DNA of 64,000 nucleotides from Tractidigestivibacter sp050946515 (GCF_050946515.1 NZ_JBMNUX010000003.1:62001-126000), one strand, 5' to 3'. Shown: positions 52,689 to 61,750, counted from the first letter of the stretch. A program made the numbers and translations. The notes: generated by a model not told the origin, from the sequence alone.

Positions 52689-53168
52689 ATGATTCTTCAG
52701 TACCGCAACTACGTCGAGGACTTCTTCAAGACCATGGACAAGGGGATTCTCGCAGGTCAGCGCTGCAAGAAGTGCGGTGCCGTCCGATACCAGTACGTCG
52801 CCTTCTGTGACAAGTGCGGCAGCTATGACATGGAGGACATCGAGCTCAAGCCCGAGGGCACGCTCACGATGTTCAGCCCCACCGACGACACCATGCCCGA
52901 CTTCGCCAAGTACTCAACGATCGACGGCGTCAAGCTCAAGAACCTCGTCAAGGAGAAGGGCTGGAAGGAGCGCCCTGCCACCAGCAACTACGTCTGGGGC
53001 GAGGTCGTGCTCGACGACGGCCCGACCCTGCAGTGCTTCGTTGGAGGCTTCGGGGTCATGTACAACCGCGACCTGTGGCCCGCGCTGAAGACGCTGCCTC
53101 GCCGCGTTCACATCAAGATCGAGAAGGCCGGCGGCAACTCCATCCCCGTGGCCTACCTAGCCGACTAA
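52689..53168 (+). CDS. DUF35 OB-fold/zinc-ribbon acyl-CoA-binding partner protein
   Basis: 159 aa. N-terminal rubredoxin-like zinc ribbon with C26, C29, C40, C43 (RCKKCGAVRYQYVAFCDKCG), then an OB-fold acyl-CoA-binding region. Partner subunit for the thiolase 20 nt upstream. Start ATG 52689 after GAGGAGGAAA. The frame is open far upstream inside the thiolase gene and that extension is not real. The N-terminal MILQYRNYVEDFFKTMDKG matches the usual DUF35 helix. Confidence 0.9.
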   Translation: MILQYRNYVEDFFKTMDKGILAGQRCKKCGAVRYQYVAFCDKCGSYDMEDIELKPEGTLTMFSPTDDTMPDFAKYSTIDGVKLKNLVKEKGWKERPATSNYVWGEVVLDDGPTLQCFVGGFGVMYNRDLWPALKTLPRRVHIKIEKAGGNSIPVAYLAD

Positions 53169-53177
53169 TCCCACCTA

Positions 53178-53322
53178 GGCCGCGGCGACGCAACCCTCTC
53201 CGCGGCGCCGCGGCCTCACCTTTTCACCATGCTCTATCCTAGGTAATACTCGCCACTCGGAGCCTAGCGCCCGAGGGTGAGCATGCGAGCGGTCGTCGCA
53301 TCTTTGCGGCGGCCGCTTTTTG
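53178..53322. terminator. Two terminator hairpins between DUF35 gene (+) and lacI (-)
   Basis: First: GGCCGCGGCG (53178-53187) with CGCCGCGGCC (53206-53215), tail CACCTTTTC. Second: AGCGGTCGTCGCA / TGCGGCGGCCGCT (about 53287-53316) with TTTTTGG. Both have T-runs on the plus strand, so they act mainly for the buk-ptb-thiolase operon. Confidence 0.8.
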
Positions 53323-53333
53323 GCTGCAGCCAG

Positions 53334-54368
53334 CTATTCCGCGCTCAGCGTCTTCACGCTCTTGCGCTCCACGATGGTAGAGCCCACCGTGGTCACCGTG
53401 TGCGCCGCCATGGGGTAGCGTATGCGGCGCACGAGGGCCTGCATGGCGAGAAGCCCGCAGTCAGAGCGGTTGATGCGCGTGGTGGTAAGCGATGGCTGCG
53501 AGGCTGTCGACAGGGCGATGTCGTCATAGCCAATCATCGAGACGTCGTCCGGCACCGCATAGCCTGCCTCTTGCAGGGCGCGCATGGCGCCGATGGCGAT
53601 GTAGTCAAGCTGAGCGATCCAGCAGGTGGGCATCTGGAAGGCGAGCGGCCTTCTCGCAAGCTGGGCGCGCATGGCCGTATAGGAGTCTTCCACGGTGTTC
53701 CCAAGCGTGATGAGGGGGCAGTCCTTGGGGGTAAGGCCATGCTCGCGCACGCCCTTGAAGAAGCCGTCGCGATGGTGCGCGAAGTTCTGGATGCGCGCGT
53801 CTCCGGCCAGAAAGCCGATGCGGCGATGGCCCTTGTCCCAGGCATAGGAGAACGCGCGATAGACGGCCGTGGTGTCGTCGAGCGTCACGGCATCGACGTT
53901 CTCGAGGTCGAAGTAGCCGTCCATGAGCACCATCGGAAGGTCGAGGCCCTTGTAGGCGTCAAGCTCCTCCTGCGTGAGCTCCGTTGCCTCGACGATGATC
54001 CCCGCAGCGTCAATGCCGCGCAGGTAGTCGAGGTACTCCTTGAGGTCTTGGCCCGGCACGTAGTGCGCAAGCGCCACGAGGTAGCCCTCGCGCATGGCCT
54101 CCTGCTGCACCGACTCGATCAGGTTTGCGAAGAAGGGCTTGTCGTCGATGATCTTGCCCGTCGACTTGTGCACCGACAAGATCACGGTCTGCGTCTCGTG
54201 ACCGGCTCCCTCGACGCTGTGGTAGGCGCGCCCAGCCGCGTCGTTTGCGATGGCGAGCACCTTCAGCCTCGTCTCGTCCGAGACGCCTGGCTTGCCATTG
54301 AGAGCAAGCGAGACGGCGGTGGGGGATATGCCGAGCATGCGAGCGATGTCCTTGTTGCGCAGTCGCAT
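53334..54368 (-). CDS. LacI-family regulator
   Basis: 344 aa. HTH/hinge RNKDIARMLGISPTAVSLALNG (residues 4-25); effector domain with IGYDDIALSTASQPSLTTTRIN. Divergent from an iron alcohol dehydrogenase gene across 165 bp that contains an inverted TTACTTAC/GTAAGTAA pair. Probable local regulator of the dehydrogenase-flavin reductase-acetyltransferase group. Confidence 0.88.
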   Translation of the reverse strand: MRLRNKDIARMLGISPTAVSLALNGKPGVSDETRLKVLAIANDAAGRAYHSVEGAGHETQTVILSVHKSTGKIIDDKPFFANLIESVQQEAMREGYLVALAHYVPGQDLKEYLDYLRGIDAAGIIVEATELTQEELDAYKGLDLPMVLMDGYFDLENVDAVTLDDTTAVYRAFSYAWDKGHRRIGFLAGDARIQNFAHHRDGFFKGVREHGLTPKDCPLITLGNTVEDSYTAMRAQLARRPLAFQMPTCWIAQLDYIAIGAMRALQEAGYAVPDDVSMIGYDDIALSTASQPSLTTTRINRSDCGLLAMQALVRRIRYPMAAHTVTTVGSTIVERKSVKTLSAE

Positions 54369-54422
54369 TGAGTTCCTCTAAGTGCTTGGGCGTAGTGCCA
54401 TCCATTGAATTATCAAATTGCC

Positions 54423-54480
54423 TTACTTACAAAAATAAAGTAACAAATGTATTGACGTAAGTAAAGAGGAAAGATATTTT
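54423..54480 (+). promoter_or_regulatory. Promoter of Fe-ADH gene with inverted repeat
   Basis: TTGACG (54452-54457), 17-bp spacer, TATTTT (54475-54480). TTACTTAC (54423-54430) and GTAAGTAA (54457-54464) are inverted 26 bp apart. The right arm overlaps the -35 and spacer, so a repressor bound there would block transcription. Confidence 0.65.
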
Positions 54481-54533
54481 GTAATCAAGCACTAACGCAG
54501 TGTCAGTAGACTTTCAAAAATTTAGGAGGAACC

Positions 54534-55694
54534 ATGATCGAGCAGTTTGTCTTTGACATGCCCACCCGCGTCCTCTTTGGCGCAGGCCAGCTCAAGAACC
54601 TTCACAAGGAGCAGCTTCCTGGCAAGAAGGCGCTCATCGTTATATCCCACGGCGGCTCTATGAAGCGCCATGGCCAGCTCGCCGCCGTGGAGGCAGAGCT
54701 CGACAAGGCGGGCGTCGAGCACGTGCTCTACGAGGGCATCCGCCCTAACCCCACCAACACCTCCGTCGACGAGGCGGCCAAGATGGCAAACGACGAGGGC
54801 TGCGACTTTGTGGTTGCCCTGGGCGGCGGCTCTACGATGGACGCCTCCAAGGCCATCGCGCTCGTGGCGACCAACGAGGGCTCTTGCTGGGACTATAGCC
54901 CCAGCTCCACGGGTGGCCAGAAGACCCCGACGGAGAAGCCGCTCCCGCTGATCTGCATCACCACCAGCGCAGGCACCGGCTCTGAGGTCGACATGTGGTC
55001 AGTCATCACCAACGACCAGACCAAGGAGAAGACCGGCTATGCCTCGATGTTCCCCACCATGGCCGTCGTCGACTCCGACCTCATGATGAGCGTTCCTGCC
55101 AACTTCACCGCATACCAGGGCATGGATGCGTTCTTCCATGCGGCCGAGTCCGTCATCAACGTGAACGAGCACGTCGTGGGCGAGATGTTCGCCCTCAAGG
55201 CCATCGAGCTCATCGCCAAGTACCTGCCGCGCGCCGTTGCTGACGGCTCCGACAAGGAGGCTCGCAACAACATGGCCATCGCCAACACCCTGGCAGGCTA
55301 CTACATGCTCTGCACCTCCGAGCACACGATGGAGCACGCCCTGGGAAGCGCCCATCCCAAGCTCGTGCACGGCGCGGGCCTCATCATGATCAGCCACGAG
55401 TACTTCAACTTCTTCGCGGAGCGCAAGGCCTGCGAGGAGCAGATGGTCAAGATGGCCAAGGCAATGGGCGTTGCTGACGCCACCAGCGGCAAGGACTTCG
55501 TCGCCGCACTCGACAAGCTGATTGCCGACGTCAACTGCTCTGACCTCAAGATGAGCGACAATGGCATTACCCGCGAGGAGCTGCCGGGCGTCGTTGACGT
55601 GTACCACAAGGTGTGGGGCGGCAACAATGACGCCGACCCCGTCAAGCTTTCTGACGAGGATGTTCTCGGCATGTTCCAGCGCTCCTACAAGTAA
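54534..55694 (+). CDS. Iron-containing alcohol dehydrogenase
   Basis: 386 aa, group III Fe-ADH. NAD-binding block VALGGGSTMDASKAIAL, ITTSAGTGSEVDMWSVI, and metal-site region GMDAFFHAAESVINVNEH with EHTMEHALGSAHPKLVHGAG. Similar to butanol/methanol dehydrogenase-type enzymes; reduces an aldehyde or oxidises an alcohol/polyol. AGGAGGAACC precedes the ATG. Lactaldehyde from the rhamnose pathway is one possible substrate. First of three genes in a row. Confidence 0.93.
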   Translation: MIEQFVFDMPTRVLFGAGQLKNLHKEQLPGKKALIVISHGGSMKRHGQLAAVEAELDKAGVEHVLYEGIRPNPTNTSVDEAAKMANDEGCDFVVALGGGSTMDASKAIALVATNEGSCWDYSPSSTGGQKTPTEKPLPLICITTSAGTGSEVDMWSVITNDQTKEKTGYASMFPTMAVVDSDLMMSVPANFTAYQGMDAFFHAAESVINVNEHVVGEMFALKAIELIAKYLPRAVADGSDKEARNNMAIANTLAGYYMLCTSEHTMEHALGSAHPKLVHGAGLIMISHEYFNFFAERKACEEQMVKMAKAMGVADATSGKDFVAALDKLIADVNCSDLKMSDNGITREELPGVVDVYHKVWGGNNDADPVKLSDEDVLGMFQRSYK

Positions 55695-55724
55695 GTCACT
55701 GAGGACGTAAGAGAGGAGCAGGCC

Positions 55725-56228
55725 ATGGCAATAATTACCGACAAGCACCAGATTGAGCAGATCCAGTCAGAGCTGGTGCCGCGACTGGTGAACGACTGGG
55801 CGTTGCTGACCGCAGGCGACGCAGACGACTGGAACACGATGACCATCGCGTGGGGCTCTTTGGGTGACATCTGGTGGAAGCCTGTCGTGGACGCCTATGT
55901 TGTGCCCTCTCGCTACACCTATGGCTTCATGGAGCGCCACGACTGGTTCACCGTGAGCTTCTTCCCGCCCGAGTACCGCGAGGACCTGCAGATTCTTGGC
56001 AGCAAGTCCGGTCGAGACGGCAACAAGGTGGCGCTCACCAAGCTGACGCCCAAGGCGCTCGATCATGGCGTTGGCTTCGAGCAGGCCGACACGACGCTCG
56101 TCTGCCGCAAGATCTACCAGCAGCCGCTTGACCCTGCGGCCGTTCCTGCAGAGGTAATGGCCTCTACGTATGCCAACATGGGCACTCACACGCTCTTCAT
56201 TGGCGAGATAGTCGAAGTCGTTAGATAG
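55725..56228 (+). CDS. Flavin reductase-like (FMN split-barrel) protein
   Basis: 167 aa. FMN-binding split barrel of the flavin-reductase/HPCH-type group: NDWALLTAGDADDWNTMTIA, WGSLGDIWWKPVVDAYVVPS, RYTYGFMERHDWFTVSFFP. Common beside alcohol/aldehyde dehydrogenases in anaerobes; supplies reduced flavin or moves electrons. ATG 55725 with GAGGAGCAGG upstream. Physiological partner unknown. Confidence 0.85.
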   Translation: MAIITDKHQIEQIQSELVPRLVNDWALLTAGDADDWNTMTIAWGSLGDIWWKPVVDAYVVPSRYTYGFMERHDWFTVSFFPPEYREDLQILGSKSGRDGNKVALTKLTPKALDHGVGFEQADTTLVCRKIYQQPLDPAAVPAEVMASTYANMGTHTLFIGEIVEVVR

Positions 56229-56246
56229 GGGAGATAGGGGAAGGAC

Positions 56247-56825
56247 ATGGCAGACGTCGAGATGACCGAGCTGCAGAAGCTCGAGGCGGGGCTCGAGTAC
56301 CACTACGACGATCCCGAGGTCGCCGCGCGCAAGACGCAGGCCGTTACCGCCTGCGCGCGCCTTGCGGCAACTGACCAAAACGACGCAGAGGCGTACGAGG
56401 CAGCGGCCCGGGCGATTTTGGGGTCGGCGGGCACGCACTTGGACATCCAGCCGGGTTTCCACTGTGACTACGGTAAGAACATCCATGTGGGAGACGAGTT
56501 CACTGCCAACTACAACGTGACGATCTTGGACATTGCCCCGGTCACTATCGGCGACCACTGCATGCTGGGGCCAGGCACGCTGATCACCACCGTTGGACAT
56601 CCGGTAGACGGCGCGCGTCGTCGCGGCCACGTGGCGTTTGCCAAGCCCGTCACCTTGGGCGACGACGTGTGGGTGGGCGGAAGCGCCTCCATCATGCCGG
56701 GAATCACCATTGGCAGCAACGTGGTGGTCGGCGCCGGCGCGGTGGTCACCCACGACGTGCCCTCCAACTGCGTCGTGGCTGGCGTGCCCGCGCGCGTTAT
56801 CCGGCAGCTCGAGCCCGAGGGCTAG
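56247..56825 (+). CDS. Maltose/galactoside O-acetyltransferase family (left-handed beta-helix)
   Basis: 192 aa. Maa/LacA-type N-terminal Mac domain (EKMLAGLEYHYDDPEV-like at residues 9-27) and hexapeptide repeats (IGDHCMLGPGTLITTVGHPV with the catalytic His, ITIGSNVVVGAGAVVTHDVP). Acetylates sugars, often as a detoxifying step for non-metabolised sugars. Starts 18 nt after the flavin reductase gene. Its stop overlaps the convergent mocR stop by 4 nt. Confidence 0.92.
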   Translation: MADVEMTELQKLEAGLEYHYDDPEVAARKTQAVTACARLAATDQNDAEAYEAAARAILGSAGTHLDIQPGFHCDYGKNIHVGDEFTANYNVTILDIAPVTIGDHCMLGPGTLITTVGHPVDGARRRGHVAFAKPVTLGDDVWVGGSASIMPGITIGSNVVVGAGAVVTHDVPSNCVVAGVPARVIRQLEPEG

Positions 56826-58249
56826 CGCTCAAGGGCCCATCCAATCACGCGGGCAACCTCGCCTATGCGATCCTCCTCAAGGCCGTCGTACTGCATGACG
56901 AACCGTGCGCGACCGTCCTTGGGGAGGCTTTCTTCTCTCGCGGCATAGCGCGAGAGCGGGGCAAGCTTGACGCCTTTGCCCAAGGCGCGCGCCGCGAGCT
57001 CCTCCTCGCTTCTTTCGGACTCTACGGCGAGGACGAAATGCAAGCCCGAGTCAGCTTCCTCGGCCTCCATGCGCCCCTCAAGGCCGCTCGCGGCCAGGGC
57101 GTCAAGAAGCTTGTCTCGAACCATGCGCGACTGGGTGCGGTAGCGCGACACGTGCCTCTCGTAGTCGCCCGACTCCAGAAGACGGGCGAGCGCGATCTGG
57201 TCGATGGTGGGGACCGTGGCTGCGGCAAAGCCAAGCTCTTCTCGCCAGTCTTCCAAGGGCTGGTCGGGAAGCGCCATGAAGGCGATGCGCAGAGCGCTCG
57301 AGAGGCTCTTGGAGAAGGTGCTCACATAGATGACGCGACCCGCAGCGTCAACGCTCGCAAGCGAGGGGATGGGTCGCCCTGCCAGGCGAAACTCCCAGTC
57401 ATAGTCGTCTTCGACGATCCAGCGGCCGGTCTCCGCGGCCCAGCTCAGGAGGTCGTAGCGGCGCGAGACGCTCGTCACCTTTCCTGTTGGGAATTGGTGC
57501 GAGGGCATGATGTGCGCCAGGGTTGCCCCGCTTTGCCGAAGCCCCTCGATGGACATGCCCTCCTCGTCGAGCGAGACGGGCGCAACAGAGACGCCGTGCG
57601 TGCGATAGACGCGCGATAGTGCCGGCCAGCCTGGGTCTTCGAGCGCGACGGTGCTGCCGCTTCCTGCGAGAAGCGCGATGCTTCCGTAGAGCAGCTGCGC
57701 GCCGGCGCCAACCACGATGTTCTCCTCGCGCACGTCCATGCCGCGGGCCCCGTGAAGGTAGGAGGCAATGGCGCGCCGAAGGCGACGCGTGCCCTGGGCT
57801 TCGGGCGGGGCGTAGAGCTCGTCTTGGGGCTCTTGCGCCAAGGCCTGCCTGAGCGCCTTGCTCCAGAGCGCGGAGGCCGGAGCGCCAGCGCGAAGCGACG
57901 GCCGCGAGAAGTCGGCGAGAAGCGCGCGGTCTTCTCTCTCGGAATGGGCGCCCCTGTCGCCGAGCGCCTTGGGCCTGGCCATCTGGGCAGGGCGCTCTTT
58001 TGGGAGTGAGAGCTTGGCCACGTAGTAGCCCCGGCGCGGCCGCGCCACAACGTAGCCTTCGGCGACGAGCTGCGAATATGCCCCATCGACGGTGATCAGG
58101 CTCACGCCAAGATGCTCGGCAAGCTTCCGACGCGAGGGGAGCCGGTCGTCTGGCGCAAGGCGTCCAGAGACGATGTCGTCGCGAATGCAGCGATACAGGT
58201 ATTCGTAGAGGCTGAGCGGTCCGCGCTCGTTCATGTCGTAGCTCAGCAT
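56822..58249 (-). CDS. MocR/PdxR-type GntR regulator with aminotransferase-like domain
   Basis: 475 aa. N-terminal GntR winged HTH (SLYEYLYRCIRDDIVSGRLA ... KLAEHLGVSLITVDGAYSQL, residues ~12-75). A fold-type I PLP aminotransferase-like domain follows (~110-470) with VEDDYDWEFRL and the PLP-Lys region VIYVSTFSKSLSSALRIAFM. MocR proteins usually sense PLP or a PLP adduct. ATG 58249 region reads MLSYDMNERG. Divergent from a stand-alone PTS EIIC. Confidence 0.9.
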   Translation of the reverse strand: MLSYDMNERGPLSLYEYLYRCIRDDIVSGRLAPDDRLPSRRKLAEHLGVSLITVDGAYSQLVAEGYVVARPRRGYYVAKLSLPKERPAQMARPKALGDRGAHSEREDRALLADFSRPSLRAGAPASALWSKALRQALAQEPQDELYAPPEAQGTRRLRRAIASYLHGARGMDVREENIVVGAGAQLLYGSIALLAGSGSTVALEDPGWPALSRVYRTHGVSVAPVSLDEEGMSIEGLRQSGATLAHIMPSHQFPTGKVTSVSRRYDLLSWAAETGRWIVEDDYDWEFRLAGRPIPSLASVDAAGRVIYVSTFSKSLSSALRIAFMALPDQPLEDWREELGFAAATVPTIDQIALARLLESGDYERHVSRYRTQSRMVRDKLLDALAASGLEGRMEAEEADSGLHFVLAVESERSEEELAARALGKGVKLAPLSRYAAREESLPKDGRARFVMQYDGLEEDRIGEVARVIGWALER

Positions 58250-58434
58250 TTGGTCCTCCCCAGCATCATCTGGTTATAGAGAATATGCCACTACAGCGAT
58301 AAGCAGGCATGCCAGTGACGCCATCTTTACTACGGCTTTACATGAATTTTCAACATGTTGAACCTATGGTGTTGTAAACAGCACACTGCGAGAAGGACTT
58401 TTCTTGCAGTCAGAAAAGAAACGGAGGCATGCCA

Positions 58435-59682
58435 GTGGGCGACACAGCTGAGTCTGAAGAGATGCAATCATCCAAGATCGACGAGAAGGAGCAAGGGCGA
58501 GGGCCAGTCCGCAAGGCCTTGCTGGCGGCGCTCGACTTTCTTTCCGGAGCCATGGCCAAGATGATTCCCATCCTTCTCGTCTCGGGAATGTTCAAGACCG
58601 CGCAGACGCTCCTTGGTCCTACGATGCTCGGCCTGACGTCGGAGGGAGACGACCTCTACGTCCTGCTGGGCATGGTCTATGACGCGGGATTCTATTTCAT
58701 GCCCATTTACCTGGGCTATTCGTGCGCGCAGATGATGGGCGGCACGCCTGTCTTGGGCTCGCTTCTGGGTGGCATCATGATGGTTCCGGCGTTTGCCGAG
58801 CTAGCCGCCAATGGGTCGTCCTTCTCGGTGTATGGCATTCCCTGCACGCCTGTCGACTACAGCAGGACGGTCATACCCATCGTGCTCTCTGCCTCGCTGC
58901 TCGCGGCGCTTGAGGTGCGCCTGCGCAAGGCTCTTCCCGAGGTCCTCTCGTCCATGTTCGCCCCGCTTCTGGCCATGGCGATCACGCTGCCTGCGGCGCT
59001 CTGCGTTCTGGGTCCTTTGGGCTCGTGGTGCGGCGACGCGCTTGGCGCTGCCCTCTTCTCCCTGGGCGACGAAGGCGGTCTCGTGACGGTACTCGGCGTC
59101 GGAATCATTGCGGCTGGCTGGGAGTTCCTCGTGATTGCGGGCATGAGGTCGCTCTTGCTTGCGCTGGGCTTGGCAAACATGCTGGCCGTGGGCACCGACT
59201 CGTTCGTGCTCGTGGGCGCGGGAGTTGCCATCTGGGCTGCGTATGGAATGGCGCTCGGCGGTTTTCTGAGGCTGCGCAACACCAAGGAGGGCGGAACCGC
59301 CTTGGGCTATTTCATCTCTGGCATCGTGGGAGGAGTCACGGAGCCCGCGCTCTATGGGTTGGGGCTCCGCTATAGAAGGCCGCTCATCGGGCTTGCGATT
59401 GGCGGGTTTCTCGGCGGCCTTTGGGCGGGCGCCACAAACGTGACGGCCTATATCATGGGATCCTCGAGCTTCCTCTCCATCCTGGGATATGTGGGCGGAG
59501 GGGCGCTCAACACCGTCAATGCGGCGATATCCGACCTGATAGCGATGGGCGTCGCGACGGTCGTCACCTATGCCATGTGGCGCGAGCCGCAAGGAGAGGA
59601 CGGCGACGGGCAGGGTGACCAGGCGCGCGCACAGGATGCCCTGGGGGATGGCGCTGCCGCTAGCCCTGAACGCACTGCTTAA
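58435..59682 (+). CDS. Stand-alone PTS EIIC membrane protein (beta-glucoside type)
   Basis: About 415 aa with ten or so hydrophobic helices. EIIC-type sequences: MAKMIPILLVSGMFKTAQTL, SGIVGGVTEPALYGLGLRYR and GGFLGGLWAGATNVTAYIMG. No EIIB phospho-Cys and no EIIA domain anywhere in the protein or next to it. Start: GTG 58435 has GGAGG at 7-nt spacing; ATG 58429 is only 1 nt from that RBS. Divergent from MocR across a 185-bp region, suggesting the imported compound relates to PLP/amino metabolism, or that this EIIC works as a PTS-independent permease. Confidence 0.85.
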   Translation: MGDTAESEEMQSSKIDEKEQGRGPVRKALLAALDFLSGAMAKMIPILLVSGMFKTAQTLLGPTMLGLTSEGDDLYVLLGMVYDAGFYFMPIYLGYSCAQMMGGTPVLGSLLGGIMMVPAFAELAANGSSFSVYGIPCTPVDYSRTVIPIVLSASLLAALEVRLRKALPEVLSSMFAPLLAMAITLPAALCVLGPLGSWCGDALGAALFSLGDEGGLVTVLGVGIIAAGWEFLVIAGMRSLLLALGLANMLAVGTDSFVLVGAGVAIWAAYGMALGGFLRLRNTKEGGTALGYFISGIVGGVTEPALYGLGLRYRRPLIGLAIGGFLGGLWAGATNVTAYIMGSSSFLSILGYVGGGALNTVNAAISDLIAMGVATVVTYAMWREPQGEDGDGQGDQARAQDALGDGAAASPERTA

Positions 59683-61639
59683 CCCAGCTGATGAAGTTGT
59701 CGTCCGCATCGCCCGTGCGCTCGGCGGTTGTGTGGCCGAGCCCCCAGACAGTTGCGAAGTCCACGTCGCTGACGGCGTCGTTTGCCTGGAGCGCCAGCGC
59801 AAGGTTGACCTCGGTCGTGAGCGCGGTGTCGCCCTGCTCGATGCCTGTCCGGATGCGCCAGTGCGGCGCGATGGTCGAGGTTCCGGCAAGCTTGTAGCAG
59901 CTGCAGAGGTAGCTCATGGGGTTGTAGGCAGAAACGCGGCTGGTGACTGTCTCGCCAAGAGCATCGGTCAGCTCAAGGTCTCCCGCGTAGGCGTCCGGCA
60001 GCGTCGAGTCCCAGTCGTCGCACTCGGCGTAGGAGTCCGCATTGGCGCTCAGGAGGTCGGAGAGCTCTTGGTCAAAGTGCAGGTAGTCAGAGTCGTCGTT
60101 GCCGAAGAGCTGGTTTTCCGCCTGGCTCCTGTCGGTTGCGTCAAAGGCGCCGACGTCCTTGCTCGCACTCTTGCAGGCGCTTACGAAGCCAGAAAGCGAC
60201 GAGACCGTTGCGGTGTTGCTGGACTCGTCGTAGGCGATCCACTCCCCGTTGGCGTTGAGCGAGTCGATGTAGTCGGCCGCCGTTTCGTAGGTCGTGGAGT
60301 CGCTGCTCGAAGAGGCGCTTGTGGAGTCTGTGGGCGCCGTGCCGGAGGGGGCGCTTCCCGCATCCGACGGGAGCGACCCGCTGTCTGTGGGTGCCGAGCT
60401 GCTGTCGGTGGGCGCGCCGCTCGGGGCGCTGCTCGTGCTGTCGCCGGTCAGCCCGCCGCCGAAGCCGCCGTCTGCCATCGTGGAGGTAGACGGCGTGTAG
60501 GGAAACTCCGTGTCCTCGAGGAAGTTGTTGAGCGAGGTCTGGATTACCGAGACGATGTAGTCGTAGTAGGAGCCCGCGAGGTAGATGCCGTCATCGGAGC
60601 TCTCAAGTGCGAGCTCGTTTCCGTTCTCGTCCACAAGGCCGAGCTTGTCGATGAGCTCAGGGAAGCGCGCGGCGAGATCATCTGAGAGCAGCTTTGTCCA
60701 TGTTCCGTCCGCGCGCGTCCCGCTGGTGGAGAATTGCCCCATGTTCCATTCGTAGGCGCAGTCCGCCACGTCGAGAGCCGTGATGGGGCACCAGCACATG
60801 CTGCCCGCTACGGCATCGGACAGGGCTGAGCCGTCGCTGTACGAGTCGGCCGCGCCGATGGACTCAAGGTAGGGCTCGAACTGGTCGGAGTCGCCGGTCG
60901 CCCCCATGATTGCCGACTGGGCGCCGCCGCCTGAGTGGCCGAACGTGTAGATCTGGCTCATGTCGCCCGGGAGAAGCGCCGCGTTGTAGCGCAGGTAGCG
61001 CACCGCGGCCTTGAGGTCGGTGGCTCCCCATGGGGCGCCGCCGGAATAGACGAGTGTTCCCGACGAGTCATAGCCGTTTGCGCGGCCGCGGCAGCCGGGG
61101 TAGGCGTAGATGAGCCCGGCCTCGAGGTAGGCGGAGAGCGAGTCGTAGGAGTAGCTGGTCGGCGCTTCCTGCGCCGAGTAACCCGCCGTATTGACGGGGA
61201 TAACGATGGGCGCGGTCGTGGCGGTGTAGTCGCCGGCTGCGCCGTCCTGCGCGAGCTCGCAGGTGTAGGTGCCGTCGCCGTTGTCGGTCCCGGTCAGGTA
61301 CGCGCCGGGAACGTAGAGCCCCATGGTCTCGTAGTCGGTCGTGGCGGGGCTCTCGCAATAGGCGATGCCGACCTGCCACCACACGTCGTTGCCGTCATCG
61401 TGGTTCCAAGCAGCCATGTCTATCGCGAGCGCGCCGGTGGGCTCGGGAGCGTTCGACGAGGAGGCCACAGAGATTGCCTCGGTGGCAGTGGCTGTCGAGT
61501 CTGAGGCAGAGCTCGTCTCTTCTCCGCTTGAGCACGCGGCAAGCGCAAGCGCCGCGACCCCCGCCGTGCCCATGAACGCCCTTCTCGTCATGCAGGTTTT
61601 CGTGCTCTGGCCTTCATGAAACGCGCTCTTGTTCCGCAT
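59660..61639 (-). CDS. Exported lipoprotein tannase (tannin acylhydrolase)
   Basis: 659 aa. Tat-type lipoprotein signal: MTRRAFMGTAG (twin Arg 19-20) with lipobox LALAAC (Cys36). Alpha/beta hydrolase of the bacterial tannase family. Nucleophile Ser236 in FGHSGGGAQS; Asp604 in EQGDTAL and His636 in WGLGHTT align with the Ser163/Asp419/His451 triad of Lactobacillus plantarum tannase, and the Asp-His spacing (32) is identical. HWRIRTGIEQGD matches the tannase HWRIRHG block. A long Ser/Thr/Pro/Gly/Asp-rich insertion lies at about 385-450. Releases gallate from galloyl esters at the cell surface. Last 23 nt overlap the convergent EIIC gene. Confidence 0.88.
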   Translation of the reverse strand: MRNKSAFHEGQSTKTCMTRRAFMGTAGVAALALAACSSGEETSSASDSTATATEAISVASSSNAPEPTGALAIDMAAWNHDDGNDVWWQVGIAYCESPATTDYETMGLYVPGAYLTGTDNGDGTYTCELAQDGAAGDYTATTAPIVIPVNTAGYSAQEAPTSYSYDSLSAYLEAGLIYAYPGCRGRANGYDSSGTLVYSGGAPWGATDLKAAVRYLRYNAALLPGDMSQIYTFGHSGGGAQSAIMGATGDSDQFEPYLESIGAADSYSDGSALSDAVAGSMCWCPITALDVADCAYEWNMGQFSTSGTRADGTWTKLLSDDLAARFPELIDKLGLVDENGNELALESSDDGIYLAGSYYDYIVSVIQTSLNNFLEDTEFPYTPSTSTMADGGFGGGLTGDSTSSAPSGAPTDSSSAPTDSGSLPSDAGSAPSGTAPTDSTSASSSSDSTTYETAADYIDSLNANGEWIAYDESSNTATVSSLSGFVSACKSASKDVGAFDATDRSQAENQLFGNDDSDYLHFDQELSDLLSANADSYAECDDWDSTLPDAYAGDLELTDALGETVTSRVSAYNPMSYLCSCYKLAGTSTIAPHWRIRTGIEQGDTALTTEVNLALALQANDAVSDVDFATVWGLGHTTAERTGDADDNFISWVKQCVQG

Positions 61640-61750
61640 AATGTGCCTCCGCTCTTGTTGTTGATGACGGGCGCATTATGCCTACTCGAACCTAAAGGTT
61701 TCCAAAATCCGTCTGTGCCGCTCAAGCGGGGGCTGCAGTGCCTCTCGACT

